Origin: Nitrospirillum sp034653355
GTDB lineage: Bacteria; Pseudomonadota; Alphaproteobacteria; Azospirillales; Azospirillaceae
Assembly: GCF_034653355.1 (NCBI RefSeq)
Contig: NZ_JAYEER010000004.1
Location: 248,001-312,000 of the forward strand
Length of the DNA stretch: 64,000 bases
Direction of reading: 5' to 3'
Shown here: positions 45,071-54,540 of the stretch, one piece after another
Layout of the letters: each line of letters opens with the position of its first letter
Numbering within the stretch: position 1 is the stretch's first letter
Program-made: the position numbers and the translations under genes
Notes under the pieces: generated by a model
The model's input: only the letters and a program-made list of their open reading frames with translations
What the model was told of the DNA's origin: nothing
Database searches by the model: none

Positions 45071-46207
45071 ATGACTAAAGCCGTTATCGCCGGTTACGCC
45101 CGGTCCCCGTTCACGCTGGCCAACAAGGGCGACCTGGTGAAGGTCCGTCCCGACGATCTGGCCGCGGCGGTGGTCAAGGCGCTGGTCGAGCGCACGGGCG
45201 TGAACACCGCCGATCTGGAAGACCTGATCGTCGGCTGCGCCTTCCCGGAAGGGGAGCAGGGCTTCAACGTCGCCAAGCTGATCGGCATGATCGCCGGCCT
45301 GCCCCAGGCCGTCGCCGGCACCACGGTCAACCGCTTCTGCGGCTCCTCCATGCAGGCCATCCACATGGCGGCGGGCGCCATCGCGCTGGGCGCCGGCAAG
45401 GCCTTCATCGCCGCCGGTGTCGAGAGCATGACCCGCATCCCCATGGGCGGCTTCAACCCCATGCCCAACGCGGCCCTGCACGCCGCCAACCCGGGCGCCT
45501 ACATGGCCATGGGCATAACGGCCGAGAACCTGGCCAAGAAGTTCGGCTTCAGCCGCGCCGACCAGGAGGCCTACGCCGTCGCCTCGCACCAGAAGGCCGC
45601 CGCAGCACAAGCCGCCGGCCGCCTGGCCGATGAGATCGTCGGCATCGACGTGAAGGGCAAGCTGGTGGACAAGGACGGCTGCATCCGTCCGGAGACCACC
45701 GCCGAGGGCCTGGCTGGCCTGAAGCTGGCCTTCGACCAGGAGGGCACCGTCACCGCCGGCACCTCCAGCCCGCTGACCGACGGCGCTTCCGCCACGCTGG
45801 TGACCAGCGAGGAATACGCCAAGGCCCACGGCCTGCCCATCCTGGCCCGCATCCGCTCCGTCGCGGTGTCCGGCTGCGACGCCACCATCATGGGATACGG
45901 CCCGGTGCCGGCCTCGCGCAAGGCGCTGGAGCGCGCCGGCCTGACGGTGAAGGACATCGACATCGTCGAGAGCAACGAGGCGTTCGCCGTGCAGTCCATG
46001 ACCGTGGCGCGCGAACTGGGCTTCGACCCCGCCAAGGTGAACCTGGATGGCGGCGCCATCGCCTTGGGCCACCCCCTGGGTGCCACCGGCGCCCGCATCA
46101 CCGGCAAGGCCGCCAGCCTGCTGAAGCGCGAAGGCAAGCAGTTCGCGCTGGCCACGCAGTGCATCGGCGGCGGCCAGGGCATCGCCACCGTCCTGGAAGC
46201 GGTCTGA
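45071..46207 (+). CDS. fadA: Acetyl-CoA C-acyltransferase (thiolase)
   Basis: A 378-aa thiolase cleaving 3-ketoacyl-CoA in the last step of beta-oxidation. The nucleophilic cysteine lies in NRFCGSSMQAIH (about residue 92), the histidine in GGAIALGHPLGATG (about 335), and the second cysteine in QCIGGGQG near the end. The GAGGAAT ribosome site fits the start. It lies 132 bp after the MerR gene and 26 bp before the HADH/ECH gene; together they form a fadA-fadN-fadE-like operon. Confidence 0.95.
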   Translation: MTKAVIAGYARSPFTLANKGDLVKVRPDDLAAAVVKALVERTGVNTADLEDLIVGCAFPEGEQGFNVAKLIGMIAGLPQAVAGTTVNRFCGSSMQAIHMAAGAIALGAGKAFIAAGVESMTRIPMGGFNPMPNAALHAANPGAYMAMGITAENLAKKFGFSRADQEAYAVASHQKAAAAQAAGRLADEIVGIDVKGKLVDKDGCIRPETTAEGLAGLKLAFDQEGTVTAGTSSPLTDGASATLVTSEEYAKAHGLPILARIRSVAVSGCDATIMGYGPVPASRKALERAGLTVKDIDIVESNEAFAVQSMTVARELGFDPAKVNLDGGAIALGHPLGATGARITGKAASLLKREGKQFALATQCIGGGQGIATVLEAV

Positions 46208-46233
46208 TCGGCCCCCGGTTGAGGAGAGACCCC

Positions 46234-48576
46234 ATGGAAATCAAAAGCGCCGCCGTCATCGGCGCCGGGGTGATGGGCAGCGGCATCGCCGCCCACATCG
46301 CCAACGCGGGCATTCCCGTCTTCCTGCTGGACATCGTTCCCCAGGCCGTGAAGGACAGCGGCGGTGACCGCAGCGTCGTCGCCAAGGGGGCGGTCGAAAA
46401 GCTGCTGAAGGGCGAGCCCGCCGCCTTCATGCACAAGGACGCCGCCCGCCTGGTGACCCCCGGCAATACGGAAGACGACCTGGAGAAGCTGAAGGACGTC
46501 GACTGGATCATCGAGGCGGTGATCGAGAACAAGGACATCAAGCACGCGCTGTACCGCCGTCTGGACGCGGTGCGCAAGCCGGGCTCGGTCGTCAGCTCCA
46601 ACACCTCCACCATCCCGCTGGAGATCCTGCTGGAGGGCGCCAGCGACCAGTTCGCCGCCGACTTCATGATCACCCACTTCTTCAACCCGCCGCGCTACAT
46701 GCGGCTGCTGGAGATCGTGGCCGGCCCCAAGACCCGGAAGGACGCCGTCGAGACCATCCGCCAGGTGTGCGACGTGCGCTTGGGCAAGGGCGTGGTGGAC
46801 TGCAAGGACACCCCCGGTTTCATCGCCAACCGCATCGGCACCTACTGGTTCCAGGTGGCGGTGAACGCCGCCGACGACCTGGGCCTGACGGTGGAAGAGA
46901 CCGACCTCATCACCGGCAAGCCGATGGGCCTACCCAAGACCGGCACCTTCGGCCTGCTGGACCTGGTCGGCATCGACCTGGGGCCGCACATCGCCAAGAG
47001 CCTCTTGTCCACCCTGCCGGCCCAGGACGATTACCGCCGCGTCTATCGCGAGAATCCGCTGCAGGCGAAGATGATCGCCGAGGGCTACACCGGCCGTAAG
47101 GGCAAGGGCGGCTTCTACCGCCAGACCAAGACGCCGGATGGCAAGCGGGTGCGCGAGACCATTGATCTCAAGACCGGCGCCTACCGCCCGACGGTGAAGG
47201 CCGAGCTGGCGTCGGCCAAGGAGCGCAGCCTGAAGGGCCTGGTGACCCACGGCGACAAGGGTGGCCAGTACGCCTGGAGGGTGCTGAGCCAGGCGCTGGC
47301 TTACGCCGCCAGCCTGGTGCCGGAGATCGCCGACACCATCCTGGACGTCGATGCCGCCATGCGGCTCGGCTACAACTGGAAGCAGGGCCCGTTCGAGATG
47401 ATCGACGCCCTGGGCACCGCATGGTTCGCCGAGAAGCTGGAGGCCGAGGGCCTGCCGGTCCCGGCCCTGGTCAAGCTGGCCGCCGGCCGCCCCTTCTACA
47501 AGGTGGAGAATGGTCGCCTGCATTACCTGACCACCCAGGGCGAATACGCCGTGGTGGAGCGGGGCGAGGGCGTGCTGCTGCTGTCCGACGTCAAGCGGGC
47601 GTCCAAGCCCGTGGCCAAGACGGCGTCCGCCGCGCTGTGGGATATCGGCGACGGCGTGCTGTGCCTGGAATTCACCGGCAAGATGAACGCCCTGGACGAC
47701 CAGGTGATGGCGCTCTACCGCAAGGCCATCGAGATCATCGGCGACGGCACGTCCGGGGCCTACAAGGCGCTGGTCATTCATAACGAGGGCGACAATTTCT
47801 CCGTCGGCGCCAACCTGGGCCTGGCCCTGTTCGCGCTGAACATCGCCCTGTGGCCGCAGATCGAGCAGGCGACGGCCGAAGGCCAGCAGACCTACAAGGC
47901 GCTGAAGTACGCCCCCTTCCCGGTGGTGGGCGCGCCTTCGGGCATGGCCCTGGGCGGCGGCTGCGAGATCCTGCTGCACTGCGACGCGGTGCAGGCGCAC
48001 GCTGAAAGCTACATCGGCTTGGTCGAGGTGGGCGTGGGCCTGGTGCCCGGCTGGGGCGGCTGCAAGGAGATGCTGTTCCGCCACACCTACAACAAGAAGC
48101 GCCCGGGCGGCCCTATGCCGCCCATCGCCAAGGCTTTCGAGTACATCAGCACGGCCAAGGTGGCGAAGTCGGCGTTCGAGGCCAAGGAGATGCTGATCCT
48201 GCGCCCGACCGACGGCATCACCATGAACCGCGACCGGCTGCTGGCCGACGCCAAGGCCAAGGCCCTGGAGCTGGCCAAGGATTACAAGGCGCCGGAACCG
48301 CTGGAAATCCGCCTGCCCGGTCCCGGCGCCCGCACGGCGCTGGAAATGGCGGTGGACGGCTTCCACAGCCAGGGCAAGGCCACCGACCACGACGTGGTGG
48401 TGTCCGGGGAACTGGCCTGGGTGCTGAGCGGTGGCGACACCGACATCACCACGGTGCTGACCGAGGACGACCTGCTGGACCTGGAGCGCGAGGCCTTCAT
48501 GCGCCTGGTGCGCACGCCCGGCACCATCGACCGCATCGACCACATGCTGTCCACCGGCAAGCCGCTGCGCAACTGA
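46234..48576 (+). CDS. 3-hydroxyacyl-CoA dehydrogenase / enoyl-CoA hydratase (FadN-type)
   Basis: A 780-aa bifunctional beta-oxidation enzyme. The NAD-binding dehydrogenase domain is N-terminal (VIGAGVMGSGIAAHIANAG at residues about 9-27, then THFFNPPRYM and the C-terminal HADH domains to about 430); the crotonase-like domain is C-terminal (about 465-720, with GMALGGGCEI and the VGVGLVPGWGG loop). This order, the reverse of E. coli FadB, is that of Bacillus FadN. The start is chosen for GAGGAGAG upstream. Confidence 0.93.
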   Translation: MEIKSAAVIGAGVMGSGIAAHIANAGIPVFLLDIVPQAVKDSGGDRSVVAKGAVEKLLKGEPAAFMHKDAARLVTPGNTEDDLEKLKDVDWIIEAVIENKDIKHALYRRLDAVRKPGSVVSSNTSTIPLEILLEGASDQFAADFMITHFFNPPRYMRLLEIVAGPKTRKDAVETIRQVCDVRLGKGVVDCKDTPGFIANRIGTYWFQVAVNAADDLGLTVEETDLITGKPMGLPKTGTFGLLDLVGIDLGPHIAKSLLSTLPAQDDYRRVYRENPLQAKMIAEGYTGRKGKGGFYRQTKTPDGKRVRETIDLKTGAYRPTVKAELASAKERSLKGLVTHGDKGGQYAWRVLSQALAYAASLVPEIADTILDVDAAMRLGYNWKQGPFEMIDALGTAWFAEKLEAEGLPVPALVKLAAGRPFYKVENGRLHYLTTQGEYAVVERGEGVLLLSDVKRASKPVAKTASAALWDIGDGVLCLEFTGKMNALDDQVMALYRKAIEIIGDGTSGAYKALVIHNEGDNFSVGANLGLALFALNIALWPQIEQATAEGQQTYKALKYAPFPVVGAPSGMALGGGCEILLHCDAVQAHAESYIGLVEVGVGLVPGWGGCKEMLFRHTYNKKRPGGPMPPIAKAFEYISTAKVAKSAFEAKEMLILRPTDGITMNRDRLLADAKAKALELAKDYKAPEPLEIRLPGPGARTALEMAVDGFHSQGKATDHDVVVSGELAWVLSGGDTDITTVLTEDDLLDLEREAFMRLVRTPGTIDRIDHMLSTGKPLRN

Positions 48577-48643
48577 CGCCCTGTCTTTGGGGGCCGGGGC
48601 GGGGAACCGCCCCGGCGTCTTCCAACGCTTAAGGAATTCTCCG

Positions 48644-50437
48644 ATGCCGACCTACAAGGCGCCGCTCGAAGACATCGATTTCGTCCTGAACGACCTGCTG
48701 CAGGCCGACAACCTGACCAAGCTGCCGGGCTTCGAGGACGCCACCCGCGACCTCGTCTCCAGTATCTTGGAAGAGGCGGCCAAGCTCTGCGAGAACGAGC
48801 TGCAGCCCCTGAACCGCCCCGGCCATGAGGAAGGCTGCCACTACGAGAACGGCGTGGTGCGTACGCCCAAGGGCTTCAAGGAAGCCTACCAGGCCTACGT
48901 CGACGGCGGCTGGCAGGGCCTGTCCATGGACCCGAAGTACGGCGGCCAGGGCCTGCCGCACGCCATCACCTTCGTGCTGGAAGAGCTGCTGATCTCCGCC
49001 AACATGGCCTTCGCCATGTACCCGGGCCTGACCCAGGGGGCGTGGAACGCCATCCACACCCACGCCAACGATCAGCTGAAGGACACCTACCTGCCCAAGA
49101 TGACCACGGGCGAGTGGTCCGGCACCATGTGCCTGACGGAGCCGCACTGCGGCACCGATCTGGGCCTGATCAAGACCAAGGCTGTCCCCAACGACGACGG
49201 CAGCTACAGCATCACCGGCACCAAGATCTTCATCTCCGCCGGTGAGCATGACCTGACCAGCAACATCATCCACCTGGTGCTGGCCAAGTTGCCGGACGCG
49301 CCCCCGGGCGTGAAGGGCATCAGCCTGTTCCTGGTGCCCAAGTTCCTGCCGACTGAAGACAACCAGCCCGGCCAACGCAACGGCGTCATGTGCGGCTCCA
49401 TCGAGCACAAGATGGGCATCATGGCCAACGCCACCTGCGTCATGAACTTCGACGACGCCAAGGGCTGGCTGGTGGGTGAGCCGCACAAGGGCATGCGCGC
49501 CATGTTCACCATGATGAACGCCGCCCGCCTGGGCGTGGGCATGCAGGGCCTGGGCATCGCCACGGTCGCCTACCAGAACGCGCTGACCTACACCAAGGAA
49601 CGCCTGCAAGGCCGGTCGCTGACCGGCGCCAAGGAGCCGGAGAAGGCCGCCGACCCGCTGATCGTCCATCCGGACGTGCGCAAGAACCTGATGACCATCA
49701 AGGCCTTCACCGAGGGCGCCCGCGCGCTGGGCTACTGGGTGGGCATCCAGCTGGACCAGGCCGACCACAACCCGGACCCCAAGGCCCGGGCCGAGGCGGA
49801 CGACTTCGTGGCCCTGCTGACGCCGGTGGTGAAGGCCTACTTCACCGACATGGGCTACGAGTGCGCCACCATGGCCCAGCAGATGTACGGCGGCCACGGC
49901 TACATCCGCGAATGGGGCATGGAGCAGTTCGTGCGCGATGCCCGCATCGCCATGATCTACGAAGGCGCCAACGGCATCCAGGCGCTGGATCTGGTGGGCC
50001 GCAAGCTGGGCCAGGACATGGGCCGCCTGCTGCGCCGCTTCTTCCACCCGCTGGCGGGTGAGCTGGAGTTGGCGATGGAAGACACCGACCTGCTGGAATT
50101 CGCCGGCCCGCTGGCCAAGGCCTTCGGCAAGCTGCAGCAGGCCACGGCTATCGTCGCCCAGAAGGGGATGAAGAACCCGGACGAGGCGGGTGCGGCCTCC
50201 ACCGACTACCTGCGCATCTTCGGCCTGGTGGCCCTGGGCTGGATGTGGCTGCGCATGGTCAAGGTGGCGAACGCCAAGCTGGCCGAAGGCGGCAACGGCA
50301 AGGCTGGCTTCTATGAGGCCAAGATCAAGACCGCCCGCTTCTTCGTCCAGCGCCTGCTGCCGGAGGTGGATTTCCGCTTCAGGGCCCTGATGTCGGGGGC
50401 CAAGACCGTCATGGATCTGGAGGCCGACCTGTTCTGA
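48644..50437 (+). CDS. Acyl-CoA dehydrogenase (FadE/DmdC-like)
   Basis: A 597-aa FAD-dependent dehydrogenase introducing the 2,3-double bond into acyl-CoA. Its length and the pattern LTEPHCGTDLG, then EHKMGIMANATC, match the long DmdC-type subgroup often annotated as 3-methylmercaptopropionyl-CoA dehydrogenase. The GGHGYIREWGMEQFVRDARI segment and IYEGANGIQ (with the likely catalytic Glu) are present, and an additional C-terminal helical domain of about 130 residues follows. An AAGGAATTC ribosome site supports the start. Together with the two preceding genes it completes one turn of beta-oxidation; the chain-length preference is unknown. Confidence 0.93.
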   Translation: MPTYKAPLEDIDFVLNDLLQADNLTKLPGFEDATRDLVSSILEEAAKLCENELQPLNRPGHEEGCHYENGVVRTPKGFKEAYQAYVDGGWQGLSMDPKYGGQGLPHAITFVLEELLISANMAFAMYPGLTQGAWNAIHTHANDQLKDTYLPKMTTGEWSGTMCLTEPHCGTDLGLIKTKAVPNDDGSYSITGTKIFISAGEHDLTSNIIHLVLAKLPDAPPGVKGISLFLVPKFLPTEDNQPGQRNGVMCGSIEHKMGIMANATCVMNFDDAKGWLVGEPHKGMRAMFTMMNAARLGVGMQGLGIATVAYQNALTYTKERLQGRSLTGAKEPEKAADPLIVHPDVRKNLMTIKAFTEGARALGYWVGIQLDQADHNPDPKARAEADDFVALLTPVVKAYFTDMGYECATMAQQMYGGHGYIREWGMEQFVRDARIAMIYEGANGIQALDLVGRKLGQDMGRLLRRFFHPLAGELELAMEDTDLLEFAGPLAKAFGKLQQATAIVAQKGMKNPDEAGAASTDYLRIFGLVALGWMWLRMVKVANAKLAEGGNGKAGFYEAKIKTARFFVQRLLPEVDFRFRALMSGAKTVMDLEADLF

Positions 50438-50459
50438 GCCCCACACCCGCTTTTTCTCC

Positions 50460-50504
50460 GTCGATGCCGGTTCGACAGCCATTGCGCGTTGTCCCGGCAT
50501 CGAC
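50460..50504. repeat. Inverted repeat downstream of the acyl-CoA dehydrogenase gene
   Basis: Perfect 11-bp arms GTCGATGCCGG / CCGGCATCGAC separated by 23 bases. There is no U-tract directly after, so it is not a standard terminator; it could slow or protect the end of the fad mRNA. Confidence 0.55.
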
Positions 50505-50671
50505 CAAACTATTGAAATGAGAGGATCAAACGCCAATCCCGGGACGGTTGTCCAAGAGGTGGGGGGATCCTTGAATTGGGCGTTTGGGAATGTGCGTTTG
50601 AACCAAGACCCACTCGGCTAATGAGACGCGCGCGTCGGCGGACAGCCGGCCGCATAAGGGAGGAAAAAAGG

Positions 50672-52016
50672 ATGAAGTGGAGCAACACCGCGTTGGTCGG
50701 CGGCGCCTTCGCCGTCTTTCTGGGGGGCATGGCGGGCGTCGCCATGGCGCAGTCCGCGGCTGATCTGGGCAAGACCCTGACGCCGAACGGCGCCGAGAAG
50801 GCGGGCAACAAGGACGGCACCATCCCGGAGTGGACGGGCGGCATCACCGCCCCGCCGGCGGGGTACAAGGCCGGCGGCGTCTATGTCGATCCCTACGCCA
50901 GCGACAAACCGTTGTTCACCATCACCGGCCAGAACATGGCCCAGTACGCGGACAAGCTGCCGGAAGGCCTGAAGGCCCTGCTGAAGCAGTATCCCGACTA
51001 CAAGATGAACGTCTATCCGACGCACCGCAGCGCCTCGCTGCCGAAGAGCGTCTATGACGAGACGTTGGCCAACGCCACCCGCGCCAAGCTGGTGGACGAC
51101 GGCAACGGGGTCGAGGGCGCCAAGGTGGGCGTGCCCTTCCCGGTGCCGAAGTCGGGCGTGGAGGTGGTGTGGAACCACATCCTGCGCTGGAAGGGCAAGC
51201 AGCTGGAGCGCAGCTACGGCGCGGCCAATCCCCAGGCCGACGGCTCCTACACCATGATCAACATCAACGAGAAGTCGAAGTTCCTATACTCCGACACCGG
51301 TCCAGGACGGCCAGACCTCGCTGTACTTCCAGCAGGAAGTGACGGCGCCGGCCCGTCTGGCGGGCGAGATCCTGCTGGTGCACGAGACCATGGACCAGGT
51401 GAAGGAACCGCGTAACGCCTGGACCTACAACCCCGGCCAGCGCCGCGTGCGCCGCGCCCCCAACGTCGCCTACGACAACCCGGGCACGGCCTCGGACGGC
51501 CTGCGCACCTCCGACCAACTGGACGTCTTCAACGGCTCCCCCGATCGGTACGAGTGGAAGCTGGTGGGCAAGAAGGAGATGTACGTCCCCTATAACGCCT
51601 ATCAGCTGCAAAGCGACAAGCTGACCTACGACCAGCTGATCAAGGCCAAGCACATCAACCAGGACTACGCCCGCTATGAGCTGCACCGGGTGTGGGTGGT
51701 CGAGGGCAAGCTGAAGTCCGGCACCAGCCATATCTACCCGCGCCGCACCTTCTACGTGGATGAGGACAGCTGGGGCATCCTGGTCGCCGACCAGTACGAC
51801 AGCCGCGACCAGCTGTGGCGCGTGACCGAGGCCCACGGCATCAACTTCTACGATGTCCAGACCTTCTGGGCGGGCCTGTTCGCCGTGTACGACCTGCAGT
51901 CGGGCCGCTATACCGCCAGCGGGTTCACCAACCAGGAGAAGCCCTACAACTTCAACGTCAACCTGACGGCGGCCGACTTCTCGCCGGACAGCCTGCGCCG
52001 TTCCGGCGTGCGCTGA
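50672..52016 (+). pseudogene. DUF1329 outer-membrane-lipid-type protein, frameshifted
   Basis: A secreted DUF1329 protein (LolA/LppX-like fold family) of about 447 aa, read in two frames. The first part (50672 to about 51299) has a signal peptide ending GVAMAQS, then LTPNGAEKAGNKDGTIPEWTGG, a family hallmark. The second (from about 51300) continues VQDGQTSLYFQQEVTAPARL to the end, YDLQSGRYTASGFTN. Removing one G from the GG pair at 51299-51300 restores a single ORF, so the lesion is one extra base. Ribosome site GGGAGGAAAAAAGG fits the start. DUF1329 genes often sit beside fatty-acid or sterol catabolism genes, as here. It may be an intact gene with a sequencing error. Confidence 0.82.
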
Positions 52017-52128
52017 GGTTGGAATGGATAGGCGGCGGGGGAAGGCACCCCCGCCGCCGATACCCGGCCCTGACGGGCTGGCTATCACTGGAATCGCATC
52101 CGGCCGGGTTCAGGTCCGCCGGAGGCGT

Positions 52129-52175
52129 AAAGCCCGCGGGAGGAAGGACGCACCTCCCGCGGGCTTTTCCTTTTT
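52129..52175 (+). terminator. Rho-independent terminator after DUF1329
   Basis: A 15-bp perfect stem AAAGCCCGCGGGAGG / CCTCCCGCGGGCTTT with a nine-base loop, then TCCTTTTTC. An additional GC-only hairpin (GGCGGCGGGGG / CCCCCGCCGCC, 52031-52058) without a T-tract lies just upstream. Confidence 0.92.
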
Positions 52176-52291
52176 CACCGGTGGAAATGGTGCCGGTCAA
52201 GTTTCCCTAAACGTAAAGGGGTAGGCGGGGCTTGATCTTGATCGGCCGTCGGGTAGGGAAAATAGCCCCGTGGCGCGATAAGCTGCGCCTC

Positions 52292-52993
52292 ATGACACAT
52301 CCTCCCCGCCACGGCGTGAGAACCAACCTTTCCACGGCGCGGGCCGCCCCGCCCCATCGGCGTGGACGCCGGGAACGCGGTCGTCCGCCCCATGCCGATG
52401 TGCTGACGCCGGCGGAGTGGCGGGTGGTCGAGGCCGTCCGCCACGGCCTGACCAATCCCCAGATCGCCCGGCGGCAGGGTGTCAGCATCGACGCGGTGAA
52501 ATACCACGTCGCCAACGTCCTACAGAAACTGGGCTTCGCCAGCCGCGCCGAACTGCGGCGCTGGCAAGGTGTTCGCCGCGACAGCAACCTCGCCCGCAAG
52601 GAGTCGTCATCCATGGAGCCGCAAGCCAGCCTGGGACCGGTGGGTCAGATCGCCCGCCATGTGACGGACATCGCCGCCGCCCGCCGCTGGTATGGCGACG
52701 TGCTGGGGCTGCCGCACCTCTATTCCTTCGGTGGCCTGGCCTTCTTCGATTGCGGCGGCCTCCGCCTGTTCCTGTCCGAAGGGCAGGGGCCGGCCGAGTC
52801 CATCCTCTATTTCCGGGTCGGCGACATCCAGGCCACGTACGCCGCCCTGACCGCGCGGGGCGTGGACTTCATCAACGCCCCACACCTGATCCATCGGCAT
52901 GGGGATGGGACGGAGGAATGGATGGCCTTTTTCAAGGACAACGAGGGCCGACCCCTGGCCCTCATGGCGCAGGTGCCCCCCGCGACCTCGTAA
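52292..52993 (+). CDS. LuxR-type HTH fused to VOC (glyoxalase-like) domain
   Basis: A 233-aa two-domain protein. After a basic N-terminal stretch, residues about 37-90 are a LuxR/NarL helix-turn-helix (LTPAEWRVVEAVRHGLTNPQIA, then VSIDAVKYHVANVLQKLGF). Residues about 112-230 are a vicinal-oxygen-chelate domain (QIARHVTDIAAARRWYGDVLGLP and the closing ALMAQV strand). It may be a ligand-sensing regulator in which VOC binds a metabolite. An in-frame ATG at 52613 has its own AAGGAG nine bases upstream and would give a 126-aa stand-alone VOC protein, so two products are possible. Confidence 0.85.
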   Translation: MTHPPRHGVRTNLSTARAAPPHRRGRRERGRPPHADVLTPAEWRVVEAVRHGLTNPQIARRQGVSIDAVKYHVANVLQKLGFASRAELRRWQGVRRDSNLARKESSSMEPQASLGPVGQIARHVTDIAAARRWYGDVLGLPHLYSFGGLAFFDCGGLRLFLSEGQGPAESILYFRVGDIQATYAALTARGVDFINAPHLIHRHGDGTEEWMAFFKDNEGRPLALMAQVPPATS

Positions 52994-52995
52994 CG

Positions 52996-54300
52996 TCAGG
53001 CGGTGGCGCGGGCGCTGCCGGTCTCGTTCTCCGGCGCGGGCAGACGCACGGTGACGATGGTGCCTCGGCCGGGAACGCTGGCGATGTCCAGGCTGCCGCC
53101 CAGCATTTCCACGAAGCGCTTGGTCAGGGGCAAGCCCAGGCCGGTGCCGCGCACGCCCGGCTGCTGGGCGCCGCGCACTTGGCCGAAGGGCTTCAGGGCG
53201 ATGGGCAACTCATGCGGGGCCATGCCCACGCCGGTGTCGCGCACGATGAGGATCAGCGCGCCGCCCTTGTCGTCGGCCTGCACCTCCACCGTCACCCGGC
53301 CGCCGCGCGGCGTGAACTTCAGGGCGTTGGAGCCCAGGTTCAGGATGATCTGCCGCACCTTTTCCGGATCGGTGCGCAGGCGTAGCGGCCGCTCCGGCAC
53401 TTTCACCGTCAGGTCCACGCCGCAGTCGGCCGCCAGGGTGCGCAGCATGCGGGCGCTGTCCTGCACGGCGCGGCCGATGTCGATGTCGCGGATGTCCAGC
53501 GTCACCTGGCCCGACTCGGCGCGGCTGAGGTCCAGCGTGTCGTCCACCACGGCGGCCATGTGGCTGGCGGCGGCGTGCACATCCTCGGCGTATTCCAGAT
53601 AGCGGGCGTCGCCCAGGGGCCCGTGGAATTCCCGTCGCAGCAGGTCGGCGAAGCCCAGGATGGCGTTCAGGGGCGTGCGCAGCTCATGCGTGGCGTGGGC
53701 CAGGAACTCCGCCTTCTGGCGGATTTCCGTGCGCGTCTGTTCCAGCGCCGCCAGCAGCGTCCGCTCCCGCTCCTGCATCGCCTCCAGCGATTCCAGCAGG
53801 CGGGCGGTGCGGTCCTTGACCTGGATGTCCACCTGGCGCTGCTGCTGCGCCGCCTGATGGGTCAGGAACTGCAGATGGGCGGCGCAGGCCACGCGGGTCA
53901 CCACCTCCGCCGGGTCGCAATTGTGGGCGATGAAGTCGGCGACGCCGCGCCGGCGCGCTTCCTCGCGCGCGGCGGCGTCCAGCACATTGGTGCGCAGCAG
54001 CAGGGTGGGACGCCCCGCCGCCGGCAACTGGGCCACCGTGCCCAGGGCGGCCATCAGGGCGCTGATGGCCGCAGGGCTGTCGCCCGGCTGGTTCAGAACC
54101 AGAACATCGGGGGACAGGTCACGGCAGTACTGCGGCAGGTCCCGCAGATCCTGCCGGCAGTGCACGAACCGGAAGCCGCCCTGGCGCAGCAAATCCACCA
54201 GGGAGATCAGCAATCCCTGGTTGCCATCCACCAGCAGGACGGTGGCGTTACGTTGATCTTGGGCCAAAAGGCTGGCCGGGGTCTTGAATAGTTCGGGCAT
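52996..54300 (-). CDS. Histidine kinase with N-terminal degenerate receiver
   Basis: A 434-aa soluble sensor kinase. Residues about 19-135 form a receiver-like domain in which the phosphoacceptor aspartate position is Asn70 (DVLVLNQPG) and the conserved lysine is also missing, so it probably cannot be phosphorylated. A coiled coil at about 150-195 leads to the HisKA domain with His205 (HATHELRTPLNAILGF), then HATPase_c with the N box (LNLGSNALKFTP), G1 (DTGVGM) and G2 (GTGLGLPL). No membrane segment. No cognate regulator is next to it. Confidence 0.92.
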   Translation of the reverse strand: MPELFKTPASLLAQDQRNATVLLVDGNQGLLISLVDLLRQGGFRFVHCRQDLRDLPQYCRDLSPDVLVLNQPGDSPAAISALMAALGTVAQLPAAGRPTLLLRTNVLDAAAREEARRRGVADFIAHNCDPAEVVTRVACAAHLQFLTHQAAQQQRQVDIQVKDRTARLLESLEAMQERERTLLAALEQTRTEIRQKAEFLAHATHELRTPLNAILGFADLLRREFHGPLGDARYLEYAEDVHAAASHMAAVVDDTLDLSRAESGQVTLDIRDIDIGRAVQDSARMLRTLAADCGVDLTVKVPERPLRLRTDPEKVRQIILNLGSNALKFTPRGGRVTVEVQADDKGGALILIVRDTGVGMAPHELPIALKPFGQVRGAQQPGVRGTGLGLPLTKRFVEMLGGSLDIASVPGRGTIVTVRLPAPENETGSARATA

Positions 54301-54540
54301 GGGGTCTCTAAAGCTGATCCCCCACTTTACAGGATTCCCGCACCTTTGTCCCGGGGCGTAAGCGTCGCTGGGACTAAAAGCAAAGTCTTGGCCGAAGGTT
54401 TAGTTAATGAGTTAGAGACTAGGCTGGAGGTATTAGATTCGACATGTGAACCGCGCATGAATGATGCGTTTGGCCCGTTGTCTAAAAATTTCCCGGCATT
54501 TTCAGCGTTCCGCCGACCATTTCCGACGATGAGACCGGTG
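54301..54540. other. AT-richer intergenic region between kinase and moaE
   Basis: 240 bases with clearly lower GC than the flanks, lying upstream of the kinase gene and downstream of moaE (both minus strand). It presumably holds the kinase promoter. I see no terminator for moaE and no family likeness in the short open frame crossing it on the plus strand. Confidence 0.35.
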
